This document shows, piece by piece, positions 44,803 to 52,597 of a stretch of DNA of 64,000 bases; within the stretch, counting starts at the first letter, position 1; each line of letters starts with the position of its first letter. The translations under genes were made by a program, and so were the position numbers. A model generated the notes under the pieces. That model searched no databases. It worked only from the letters and a program-made list of their open reading frames with translations, and had not been told where the DNA came from. The DNA comes from Leptolyngbya sp. SIO1E4 (lineage in GTDB: Bacteria > Cyanobacteriota > Cyanobacteriia > Phormidesmidales > Phormidesmidaceae), in the NCBI GenBank assembly GCA_010672825.2, contig JAAHFU020000004.1, positions 806,001 to 870,000 of the forward strand. Direction: 5' to 3'.

Positions 44803-47800
44803 TCATCCTCCACCAGTTTCTAATTTTTCCATTAGCCCTAGGCATTCATCTTTAAGCGAAATGTCTAACTCTGTCGCTAGGGCTAGCGCCTGCTGAGCAT
44901 ACTGTCGCGCCACATCAATCTCGCCTAGGACTTGGTAGAGTTCGCCTAGGTTTTTGAGGGCTTCGGCTTCATCGTGACGACTTTTGACTTCCTGAAAAAT
45001 GTTTAGAGCTGCTTCCAAATTCTCTAATGCTTCAGCTATTGATTCTTGTCTGAGTAAAGTAACACCCAGTTCTCTTAATCCAGCGCCTTCGCCTCGCCTA
45101 TCTCCTATTTCACGAGCAACAGCTAGATGCTGGTTAGCATAGTCAAAAGCCTGATCGTATTCTCTTAAGTTTGTATAGGCAATGCCCAAGTTGCCTAGAT
45201 TGAGTCCCTCACCGCGACGGTCGCAAATTTCATGATTGATCGTTAGAGATTGCTGGCAATAATCAATTGCTAGTTCATACTGGCCGAGATTAATGTAAGC
45301 ACTCCCTATACTTCCCAATGCACTACTTTCACCTTTACGATTACCAATCTCCCGGGCAATTATTAGCCACTGTTGAAAGTTTTTAATCGCTTGATCAAAG
45401 TTTCCCTGACTTTCATATGCAATGCCTAGATTACCTAAAGCTAGGCTTTCGCTATAGCGATCTCCAGTTTCGCGTGCAATAACTAGCGGTTGTTGGTAAT
45501 AGTTGATTGCTTGTTCATATTGTCCCAAATTCTTATATGCAATCCCTAGATTGCCCAGTGCGTAGCTCTCACCGCGGCGATCTCCGATCTCGCGAGCTAT
45601 CTCTAAATCTTGTAGGTAGTAGTTGATTGCTTGTTCGTATTGCCCTTTAAAGAGATACACGGTTCCTAGATTGCCTAGAATCTTCGATTCGCTTGCTTTA
45701 TCTGCAATGTTTTTCGCTAACTGCAATCCCCCTTGTAAATACCGTGTAGCATTTGCGAAATCACCAAGGCGAGAGTATGCAAGGCCGAAGCCACGATGCC
45801 AGAGAATGTCTCGTTCGGTTGATGTTTGCCCAAGAACTCGCTCATAGAGTCTAATTTCATCCTGGTAGTAGCCCCAAGTTTCTAACTGCCAGTGGAGTGC
45901 CTCTTTGGTTGGCGAGTCAATTTGAGTGTCTAGAACAGCGCAAGCTTCTTCCCAATCCTCAATCTCGCAGTAGTGGTCAAAAGCTTCCAGGTAACCGCGC
46001 ACGGATTCTATGTTAAGGGCGTCGGGGGCAGGCACGTAGCTGTTCAGCCAAAGGTGGGCGGCCTGGCGTTCAGCGGCTTCCCAGACAGAACGATCGCGCT
46101 TCAAATTGGCATAAGCAACTTCTCGGATCAAATTATGCTGCCGCAACCAAAACTGCCCTGCTAGGAGATCATGATCCTCTACCAAGTTGCGGTTTTTCAG
46201 CATCATGAGTGTGCTATCCGCATCATTTGGAGTAAGCTCTGGCAACATGACTCGATAAAACGTTTCGGGGACAGGTCTACGGAAGACCGCACAATGCTGA
46301 AGCATCTGCCGGGGTAGATCAGGTAGTGACTGAATCGTCTGATTTACCCAGCTACGGGCACGTTGTTCTTGGCTTTGGCGAAGTTTGGGCGGAAGTTGGT
46401 TTTGCCGTTGGCTGTAGTATTCCTGCCAGTATTTACTCACATCACCGTTAAATGGTCGCTTGCCAATATCCCCTGCGATCATTTTCAGGATCAGTGGATG
46501 CCCTTCAAAGTAGTCAGCGATGGAGTAAAGGTGCTGAGTATCTTGATCGGTTTGGGGAGTCACACCGTAATTATTGAACAGAGCTAGCCAGAGATCGCGC
46601 TCTAAGCCCGCCAGTGAAAAGTCTTGCCAGAGATTGTCGTAACGTAAGCAGCGATTGACCAGATCAGTGGGCAATGCCTGGGATGTCAAAACGATGCGGG
46701 CGTTGGAAGACTGAGTCAAAAACTGATAGAAAAAGTCTAGCCAGGTAAGGTCGCTGAAGTGGGACTCTCCGTCGTCGTTTTGGCTCAGCAAATATTCCAC
46801 CGAATCCAGTTGCAACCAGCAGGGATGTTGCTCCAGAGTTTGCAACAGGTGAGGCAGGAGTTGTTCATCTGGCAATTGCTGAGCCGTATCATCTCCCAGA
46901 GTTTGCAAAATCGCTAGAGCGCCTCGACTGAAACTCTTAGAATGGTCTCCTTGGTCGAACGCCACCACATAGTAGGTTTCGGGCATAGCAAATTCTGCAG
47001 CCAGTCGTTCTGCCAGAGTGGTTTTGCCAATACCTGTCATGCCGTGAATGAGCAGCAGGCAACTGCCATTTTGCAGGGCTTGGGTTAGCTCGAAGAGCGC
47101 ATCCTCTCTTCCCGTCCAGGTTTCAGGACGATAGGTAGAAAAGTGAAAGGAAGCAGCGGAAAAAGGCGATCGCGGTAAAGATTCTCGGAGATGGGCGACC
47201 TCCATCTCAGGCTTGATACCATGCCTCTCTAGTAACTGCTGCCATTGCTTATCGTCGTAGACTGTCCACAGGGGAGACGCCTCCAGGGATGCAGGACGTT
47301 TAGGATTCTGATGCTGGCTCTGGACAGCAATGACCAACCCATCACAGACAATCGCCGCCCCAGATGCTCCTTCCCATTCCGACTGAACGGTGGTTACTGC
47401 AGTTGGCAGGCGTTGGGGTTCCAAAACTAGCAGTCCATCAGGAGAGGTATCTGCCAGATAAATCACGCCCTCAATTTGCCGTCCGCCTGCGGCAGTCTTT
47501 CCCGCATCTCGCTGCGTGCGCCCCCATCTCGGATAGGCATACATCTGAAAGTCAAGCTTCTCGCTAGTGTTTGCTTTCGGCAGTTTGCCCAGCACAGTTG
47601 CCTCTACCCTTTCAACTTCACTGGGTAGTTCAATTAGGGCAATGTCTAAATTCTTAGCTTTCCAAATAGTGTGGGCAGCCTTTTCGCCAAAGCTCTGCTT
47701 TGCCCTCACAGTGCAGGAAGAACCCACATCACCCAGCAAATGAGCCGCTGTGAGCACCAGTCTGCCACCGATGCAATAACCAGAACCATATCTGGGAGCA

Positions 47801-47850
47801 ATGACCTCAACTGCTCGACTAGGTTCAAACTGACGGATAGACATGGACAT
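44803..47850 (-). CDS. Trypsin-like protease - STAND NTPase - TPR conflict protein
   Basis: A 1015-residue protein. An N-terminal trypsin-like domain (about 15-195) has a full catalytic triad: His37 in LVLTAAHLL, Asp69 in NLDIALIEL and Ser163 in EWEGASGAAIV. A STAND/AAA-type NTPase follows, with Walker A LLLIHGMTGIGKTTLAERL (270-278) and Walker B CWLQLDSVEYLL (344-355), then a winged-helix-like part. From about 660 there are eight or more 40-residue TPRs (ALGNLGIAYKNLGQYEQAIN type). Such proteins are predicted immune NTPases: TPRs sense, the NTPase assembles, and the protease cleaves a target. The trypco2 gene just upstream overlaps its start by one base, which supports this reading. Confidence 0.85.
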   Translation of the reverse strand: MSMSIRQFEPSRAVEVIAPRYGSGYCIGGRLVLTAAHLLGDVGSSCTVRAKQSFGEKAAHTIWKAKNLDIALIELPSEVERVEATVLGKLPKANTSEKLDFQMYAYPRWGRTQRDAGKTAAGGRQIEGVIYLADTSPDGLLVLEPQRLPTAVTTVQSEWEGASGAAIVCDGLVIAVQSQHQNPKRPASLEASPLWTVYDDKQWQQLLERHGIKPEMEVAHLRESLPRSPFSAASFHFSTYRPETWTGREDALFELTQALQNGSCLLLIHGMTGIGKTTLAERLAAEFAMPETYYVVAFDQGDHSKSFSRGALAILQTLGDDTAQQLPDEQLLPHLLQTLEQHPCWLQLDSVEYLLSQNDDGESHFSDLTWLDFFYQFLTQSSNARIVLTSQALPTDLVNRCLRYDNLWQDFSLAGLERDLWLALFNNYGVTPQTDQDTQHLYSIADYFEGHPLILKMIAGDIGKRPFNGDVSKYWQEYYSQRQNQLPPKLRQSQEQRARSWVNQTIQSLPDLPRQMLQHCAVFRRPVPETFYRVMLPELTPNDADSTLMMLKNRNLVEDHDLLAGQFWLRQHNLIREVAYANLKRDRSVWEAAERQAAHLWLNSYVPAPDALNIESVRGYLEAFDHYCEIEDWEEACAVLDTQIDSPTKEALHWQLETWGYYQDEIRLYERVLGQTSTERDILWHRGFGLAYSRLGDFANATRYLQGGLQLAKNIADKASESKILGNLGTVYLFKGQYEQAINYYLQDLEIAREIGDRRGESYALGNLGIAYKNLGQYEQAINYYQQPLVIARETGDRYSESLALGNLGIAYESQGNFDQAIKNFQQWLIIAREIGNRKGESSALGSIGSAYINLGQYELAIDYCQQSLTINHEICDRRGEGLNLGNLGIAYTNLREYDQAFDYANQHLAVAREIGDRRGEGAGLRELGVTLLRQESIAEALENLEAALNIFQEVKSRHDEAEALKNLGELYQVLGEIDVARQYAQQALALATELDISLKDECLGLMEKLETGGG

Positions 47851-48164
47851 TATTCCGGGACTTCATCACTCCCGGTGAAAATAGGCTTGCCGTCCGCACG
47901 AAGGGGTTTGAGCGGAATCACTACTTTATGTATATTCCTGTCTTTAACTGCTCCACCTGCCCCGAATTCAACTACCCAAAATTGGATTCCGCCCTTAGCC
48001 TCGGCACTGCGCTCCACTTCGATCTGAAACTCCATCATGATTTCGCCCACCTCAAACCGCAGCCGCTCCCCCTGCGATGCAATGACTGACTCAATCAACT
48101 CTGCTCGCAGTGCCGCGATCGTTTCCTGTAACCCGATCCGTTTTGGTTTTACCATACCCCTCAC
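47850..48164 (-). CDS. Trypco2-family (trypsin-co-occurring domain) protein
   Basis: A 104-residue protein. GLQETIAALRAELIESVIAS, GERLRFEVGEIMMEFQIEV and KGGIQFWVVEFGAGG match the trypco2 domain, a small partner family encoded beside trypsin-like conflict proteases. Its TAA overlaps the ATG of the trypsin-STAND gene (TAATG), a sign of coupled translation. It is probably the adaptor or effector-associated partner of that protease. The exact role is unknown. Confidence 0.85.
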   Translation of the reverse strand: MRGMVKPKRIGLQETIAALRAELIESVIASQGERLRFEVGEIMMEFQIEVERSAEAKGGIQFWVVEFGAGGAVKDRNIHKVVIPLKPLRADGKPIFTGSDEVPE

Positions 48165-48497
48165 CCAGGGTTTTTATAGAAACTACAGTTCTATTTTGTC
48201 AGAGAACAATTTGGCGGGAGAGGAGTCTAAAGGCATCCTGAGATCGCTATATTCGGGCTCGAGGCGATTGCTTTCCCCCTTCAATACGATGCTTACTCGA
48301 TCAAGTTATGGAAGGGGAACCGTCCATGCCACTGCATTTCGATACGCTAGCGCGGCGAGATATTGCAGTACGTCACTACATCACAGTGCATAAAAATCGC
48401 GGTTTCGTCCCCAGCATGACAACCAGCAACACCGCGATCGCCTCACCACTGCAACACATTTCCACCCTTACTCCAACGCTTCACAAGGAGAAACCCC
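48165..48497. other. Divergent promoter spacer
   Basis: 333 bases between the minus-strand trypco2 operon and the plus-strand membrane-protein gene. No gene is supported; frames here are short and unlike proteins. It should hold promoters for both directions. AAGGAGAAACCCC just before 48498 is a good ribosome-binding site for the gene on the right. Confidence 0.4.
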
Positions 48498-49088
48498 ATG
48501 ACACTTCAAACCACCTTCGAGCCCCTCTATGCTCCCTACGTAGAGGCTGGCCACCTACTCCACAAATACGGAGTCGCTACCTATGACGCCCTCACATCCG
48601 ACACAGCGAAAGACCTCTACAAAATCATCTGGATTTTGATTCAGGTCACCTTCTGGCTCTCTGTGCTGGCTGCACTCTACACCCTCAAATTAGTTCGCCA
48701 GCTCAAAGCTTACTACGACGCAGAGTGGGCCTCAGACGCAAACCGCCTCATCCATTGGGTCATCACCTACCCCAACCGTTGCCGTCCCTCAGCAGATCCC
48801 TCCGACAACCTCGCAAGCAGCATTGAACCCCTTGCGCCTTCCACCACAGACGAAATCTCAGTCACACTCGAAAACATCCAAACTTCCACCAACCACACCA
48901 ACACAACTCTCCCCAAACGGGTGCAAACTATCCTTAACAGCAAGTGGACAACAACCCGAAAACTCAGGAATATCGCGACTTTCTACGGCATCCGCTGGCG
49001 CAACGCCCGAGGTGAAGGCAAGCACTTGACCAATGCCAACATCAGAGCCGCACTCGCCGCTTATCCTGCCATCCTTGCTGTCCTTTGA
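48498..49088 (+). CDS. Hypothetical protein with one membrane helix and a C-terminal helical domain
   Basis: A 196-residue protein with a strong AAGGAG before the ATG. Residues about 44-66 form a membrane helix (IIWILIQVTFWLSVLAALYT). The middle is Ser/Thr-rich and low-complexity. The C-terminal 50 residues (KLRNIATFYGIRWRNARGEG then HLTNANIRAALAAY) look like a small DNA- or protein-binding helical domain, possibly Rho-N/SAP-like. I do not recognise a family. The neighbourhood of plasmid-type replication genes suggests an accessory function. Confidence 0.5.
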   Translation: MTLQTTFEPLYAPYVEAGHLLHKYGVATYDALTSDTAKDLYKIIWILIQVTFWLSVLAALYTLKLVRQLKAYYDAEWASDANRLIHWVITYPNRCRPSADPSDNLASSIEPLAPSTTDEISVTLENIQTSTNHTNTTLPKRVQTILNSKWTTTRKLRNIATFYGIRWRNARGEGKHLTNANIRAALAAYPAILAVL

Positions 49089-49324
49089 TCTCCCAGCAAC
49101 CATCACCTCCAGCACAACACCATGACACGCTTCAATCTCCAACTCCGCACCCTGATCCTCTCAAGGAAAGCCGCTGCCATTACCGAACAACTTCCCAACA
49201 CCTCGGTGAGTGGTCTCATCTGCTATCAGGAGACAACGACATTCAAGTTGCCAAAGCCGCCGCCATACTCGCCGGTGATCCCAAAGCCATCATCATCGGG
49301 CAATTTTGCCCCGGTGAAGCATAA
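49085..49324 (+). CDS. Possible small protein, perhaps frameshifted
   Basis: In this frame the last 40 residues (LGEWSHLLSGDNDIQVAKAA then AILAGDPKAIIIGQFCPGEA) look like protein. The first part looks better in the frame that starts ATG at 49122 (MTRFNLQLRTLILSRKAAAI). One base of shift near 49190 would join them into about 68 residues. No family is recognised. Low confidence. Confidence 0.3.
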   Translation: MISQQPSPPAQHHDTLQSPTPHPDPLKESRCHYRTTSQHLGEWSHLLSGDNDIQVAKAAAILAGDPKAIIIGQFCPGEA

Positions 49325-49346
49325 GCGTTTAGCGATAAGACAATAA

Positions 49347-49659
49347 GTTCCGCATTGCTTCACTTTATATACCTGATCGAGTCACCAGTTATCCGTATTT
49401 AATCACTAACCATGAGTGGAATAACTGATATGTAAGGGTTCTAGCTTTTTAAGACAGCTAATAAGTTTAAAGAAAGGATCACCGGTTCTACAAAGGTGAT
49501 TCGTTGTTCGGCTCAATTGCGCCTTGATTCTGATTCAAACGAATTAGGGACGCTTATTCGGTGTGGTGTTGTTATTCATCCTAACAACCACCGTCAGTTG
49601 TCTGACTGGGTGGGAGGCGGCAAATCGTAGCCGCGATCGCCACGGGACAATTTCAATAT
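49347..49659. other. Spacer before the primase-like gene
   Basis: About 310 bases without a clear gene. An ATCACC/GGTGAT hairpin lies at 49482-49504. A frame reading VVVIHPNNHRQLSDWVGGG stops at 49630, just before the primase-like frame becomes open. It may be the original N-terminus separated by a frameshift. As the region precedes a replication-type gene it is a candidate place for an origin, but I see no iterons. Confidence 0.3.
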
Positions 49660-51165
49660 TTGCAGGAGAGTGAAGACGATTTCCTGGCACTGTTTCCGCA
49701 TCGCTATGACTATATTTATGCACCACACCCGGATCCTTACGATCGCCCCCACTGGCAAACGGAGAGTCGCTATCCGCTCAGCGATCGCCTCTTTCATCAA
49801 GGGGCTTATCTGTTTGGGGTTCGATTCGGGCAGCAAACAAACTACTGTCTCCTTGATATTGATGCAGATAGTGCCTACCATCCCAGCCGTGACCCGCTGG
49901 CGATTCAGCGGATTGTTATAGCTTTGGAGCCACTAGGACTTACCGGTTACATAGCTTGCACTTCCAGTTATTCTCAAGGGCTCCATCTCTATTTTCCCTT
50001 TGACATTCCCCAGCAGTCTTGGCAACTCTCCACTGCAGTTACAAGCCTTCTGGAGAATCAAGGATTCAAGTGTCAGCCGGGGCAGCTTGAGGTTTTTCCT
50101 AATCCTAAGCTCTATGTCCTGGATGGAACACCCAGGCTTTTTAATGCTTACCGTTTACCGTTGCAAGCCGGTTCCTACTTGCTCAATAGCCAATTTGAAC
50201 CCATCTCTGGTAGCCAGGAAGCGTTTGTGCAGCAGTGGTGTCGATGTCGGGCTCGAAATGCTATCGAAGTGCCTGTTGTTGAGCAGGTACTCAAGCGAAC
50301 TAAACGGCAACATTATCGAGTCTCAGAGCGCGCAGATAAATTTCTCAATGACCTTAACGCTGAAATCGAACCAGGCTGGACGGAGAAGGGGCAGACTAAC
50401 CATCTGCTCGGACGTATCACCATGCGTTGCTACGTCTTTCACCACGTTTTACAGGGAGGTTTACCGCTCAATGGTGAGGCATTAGTCAATGAGATTGTTT
50501 CAATAGCTACTTCGCTACCAGGCTATCGTGATTGGTGTGGCCACCAGCATGAGATTCGCCAACGGGCTCAAGACTGGGCTCGGTGTATTGAAAATAGCCG
50601 GTATTTTCCTTATGGAACCCAAAAAGGAAAGTACAAAGCGAAGGGGGTAGGCCTGGATCTATCCGCTCCAAGTAATGGCTCTTCTATGACTTGGAACGAG
50701 CAGCGATCTCAAACTGCTCGAACTAAGATTGAAACTGCTGTGGCAGAACTGCTTGAGCTGAATCAATTACCAGAAATGGCAACTGCTCGTTTCAAAAGAC
50801 TGCTTACCTACGGTATTGGGGGCAGTACGCTCTACAAATACAAGAACCTTTGGCATCCCGATCTGTGGAAAACCCCCCAACCCCCCCTATCTTCATGTGA
50901 GGCAGGAGCGTCTGCTATGGCTTCGCCAGCGACCGCTCCTTATACTCTAAGCTTATTACCTATGGAAGATAGTAATCCCAGGGATGACATGCTTTGGGCG
51001 ATCTCGAGGGGGCTGACGGCGAGGCTGAGGTTCGTAATCAGCCGCGTCAAGTCTGGCGTCAAGCACTGGCGGAACTCAAAAAACGCCGTGAACAGCAGCA
51101 AATCAAGCGGCGATCTCAGCAACAGATTCAGTCAGAGGCGATCGCCCAGGCGAATCAGCAGGTAA
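49660..51165 (+). CDS. Archaeo-eukaryotic-primase-like (AEP/PrimPol) replication protein
   Basis: A 501-codon frame from a TTG at 49660, open further upstream to about 49603 without ATG. The AEP core is seen in NYCLLDIDADSAYH (metal-binding Asp66 and Asp68) and TSSYSQGLHLYFPF (catalytic His109), with the third part around GQLEVFPNPKLYVLDG. Later come IRQRAQDWARCIENSRYFPY and a short HTH-like GGSTLYKYKNLWHPDLW. These proteins prime or copy DNA on cyanobacterial plasmids. From about 50990 the frame loses sense and the protein continues in the frame of 50994-51485. No helicase domain is visible. Confidence 0.65.
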   Translation: MQESEDDFLALFPHRYDYIYAPHPDPYDRPHWQTESRYPLSDRLFHQGAYLFGVRFGQQTNYCLLDIDADSAYHPSRDPLAIQRIVIALEPLGLTGYIACTSSYSQGLHLYFPFDIPQQSWQLSTAVTSLLENQGFKCQPGQLEVFPNPKLYVLDGTPRLFNAYRLPLQAGSYLLNSQFEPISGSQEAFVQQWCRCRARNAIEVPVVEQVLKRTKRQHYRVSERADKFLNDLNAEIEPGWTEKGQTNHLLGRITMRCYVFHHVLQGGLPLNGEALVNEIVSIATSLPGYRDWCGHQHEIRQRAQDWARCIENSRYFPYGTQKGKYKAKGVGLDLSAPSNGSSMTWNEQRSQTARTKIETAVAELLELNQLPEMATARFKRLLTYGIGGSTLYKYKNLWHPDLWKTPQPPLSSCEAGASAMASPATAPYTLSLLPMEDSNPRDDMLWAISRGLTARLRFVISRVKSGVKHWRNSKNAVNSSKSSGDLSNRFSQRRSPRRISR

Positions 51166-51485
51166 TGAACCAGAAAATGCGGGACTATTTGCGATCTGGG
51201 GATCCCATTTTGATGAAGGAGGCTTTGAGCTGGCTGATTCAGCAGGAAACCCATCCACCATGGTCGCTACCGTTGATTAAATACGTGGATGTATTGACGC
51301 AGGATGAGCGCAGTGAAACTCTAGTGGAGGTATTTCAAGCGCTGCTGAGGCTGCAATGGTCACCGGCAGACATTCGTCGTAGTCTGCAGGAAACTTTTGG
51401 TCGGCGGGCGATCGCTGAGTTGTCGTTTAATGAGTTGTCTCAGTGGAGCGTACAGCTAGGGCAGCTCCTCCAGAAAGGAGGTTAG
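50994..51485 (+). pseudogene. C-terminal part of the primase-like protein in a shifted frame
   Basis: This frame reads LAELKKRREQQQIKRRSQQQ (coiled coil), then RDYLRSGDPILMKEALSWLI and LQWSPADIRRSLQETFGRRA with AELSFNELSQWSVQLGQLL. The end resembles LNWSLEQIRQFLAEHFQGRS of the relic at 57098-57856, so it belongs to the same protein as the frame at 49660. One missing base at 50988-51000 (near GGGCGATCTCG) would join them. It may instead be a separate small gene. Confidence 0.55.
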
Positions 51486-51515
51486 CAAGAGAAATTACCG
51501 ACACTACGAGACTCT

Positions 51516-51779
51516 CTAGGGTGCTATCGGAACAGATGCGACCTCGACTGTCTCTCGCGTATGGCTAGTCAATTCAAATGAAATGGGGCCTTTGTAGTCT
51601 TCTGCAATGACTTGATTGAGGACTAGCAATTCTGGCACAACTGATCGCAACTTTCGTTGCAAGGACTCGAAAGACTCTGCTTCGGTAGCAAGACCTGGAA
51701 CATCATCGCTAGTCGCAACCCAAACGGCTGCGTCGGCATCCCAGAAGGCATTGATTTGCAAAGTACTTGGTTGTGTCAT
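51516..51779 (-). CDS. DUF1902 protein (HicB-like)
   Basis: An 87-residue protein from the ATG at 51779. FWDADAAVWVATSDDVPGLA is the DUF1902/HicB pattern (the partly RNase-H-like antitoxin fold), followed by TEAESFESLQRKLRSVVPEL. HicB-like proteins usually pair with a HicA toxin, and no HicA gene is next to it. It is downstream of xisI on the same strand. Confidence 0.75.
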   Translation of the reverse strand: MTQPSTLQINAFWDADAAVWVATSDDVPGLATEAESFESLQRKLRSVVPELLVLNQVIAEDYKGPISFELTSHTRETVEVASVPIAP

Positions 51780-51820
51780 CACGGTTCATCTTGTGCCGGA
51801 CGAGTGTTTCTGAGGCAAGT

Positions 51821-52156
51821 TTAGCCTACGGCGAATTCGGTGAACTGGCGTTTGAAGGGGGAGTGGAAGCCGAGGACGATGTCGTGTTTGGGGACGCCCT
51901 GTTTGACGAGTTCGAGGGCGATGCCGCCTTCAGTTCCATCGTGTTGAATCCAGATTTTGCCGTCTTTGATATCAAGGTGAAGGACGCAGCCGTAGACACG
52001 ACGTTTGTTGGACCAGCCGACATGGACAACCTGGTAATGGTCGCGCTGGGTGTCGAAGACTGTCTCGGTCTCCAGGTCTGGGTTGTTGAAGTCAACGCTG
52101 CTGTAGTCTTCCAGGAGTGCTTGGATAAGCTGGCGATAGTGGTTTATGTCTGCCAT
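51821..52156 (-). CDS. xisI: XisI (fdxN-element excision controlling factor-like)
   Basis: A 111-residue protein. INHYRQLIQALLEDYSSVDF, YQVVHVGWSNKRRVYGCVLH and HDIVLGFHSPFKRQFTEFAV are the XisI signature and the length is normal. XisI was named for control of the fdxN excision element in heterocystous cyanobacteria, but it is widespread in pairs with XisH and is now thought to be a toxin-antitoxin-type unit. It overlaps the end of xisH by 13 bases. xisI is intact while xisH is broken. Confidence 0.9.
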   Translation of the reverse strand: MADINHYRQLIQALLEDYSSVDFNNPDLETETVFDTQRDHYQVVHVGWSNKRRVYGCVLHLDIKDGKIWIQHDGTEGGIALELVKQGVPKHDIVLGFHSPFKRQFTEFAVG

Positions 52157-52558
52157 TTTACGATTACCTCCTCTTCTGGATCGTAGATCAGTAATTGAAC
52201 CTGGTAGCGTTCAACTAATCTTCGAGGAAGTTCCAGCCTGGAGAAATCGCGTTCGGCGTCTACTGGAATTGCCAGATACAGGATGCGATCAGGCTGTTCT
52301 TCTTCCAGGGCAAGTTGGTACTTCAGGAACCGGCCCAGAGCGGTGTTGAATTCAGTTGTGGCGGAAGGGCCAATGAAGCTTTTAATCTCAACAGCGATTT
52401 TTTATCACCGCGTTCAGTAGCTAGGATTCTTTCTGCTCCCAAGTCAACATACATATCGACGCCACCAAAGCTGAGAAAGAGTGATCATGAGTGATTATCC
52501 AGCTATCTTTTTCGAGGGTACTTTTGACGGCATCGTGAAAGATGTCTTTTGCTGCCAT
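52144..52558 (-). pseudogene. xisH: XisH (PDDEXK-type) gene with two frameshifts
   Basis: Reading the minus strand from the ATG at 52558 gives MAAKDIFHDAVKSTLEKDSW, a shift after IITHD, LFLSFGGVDMYVDLGAERIL, a second shift at a run of six A (GDKK), then IAVEIKSFIGPSATTEFNTA, LYLAIPVDAERDFSRLELP and a normal end EEEVIVKWQT. Both breaks need one added base. The nuclease core residues (D in YVDLGAE, E-x-K in VEIKS) are kept. The gene is either recently inactivated or the base calls at short runs are wrong. Confidence 0.82.
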
Positions 52559-52597
52559 AGTGTAGGCCCAGATGTATAAGCTATCGTTCATTGTGTG

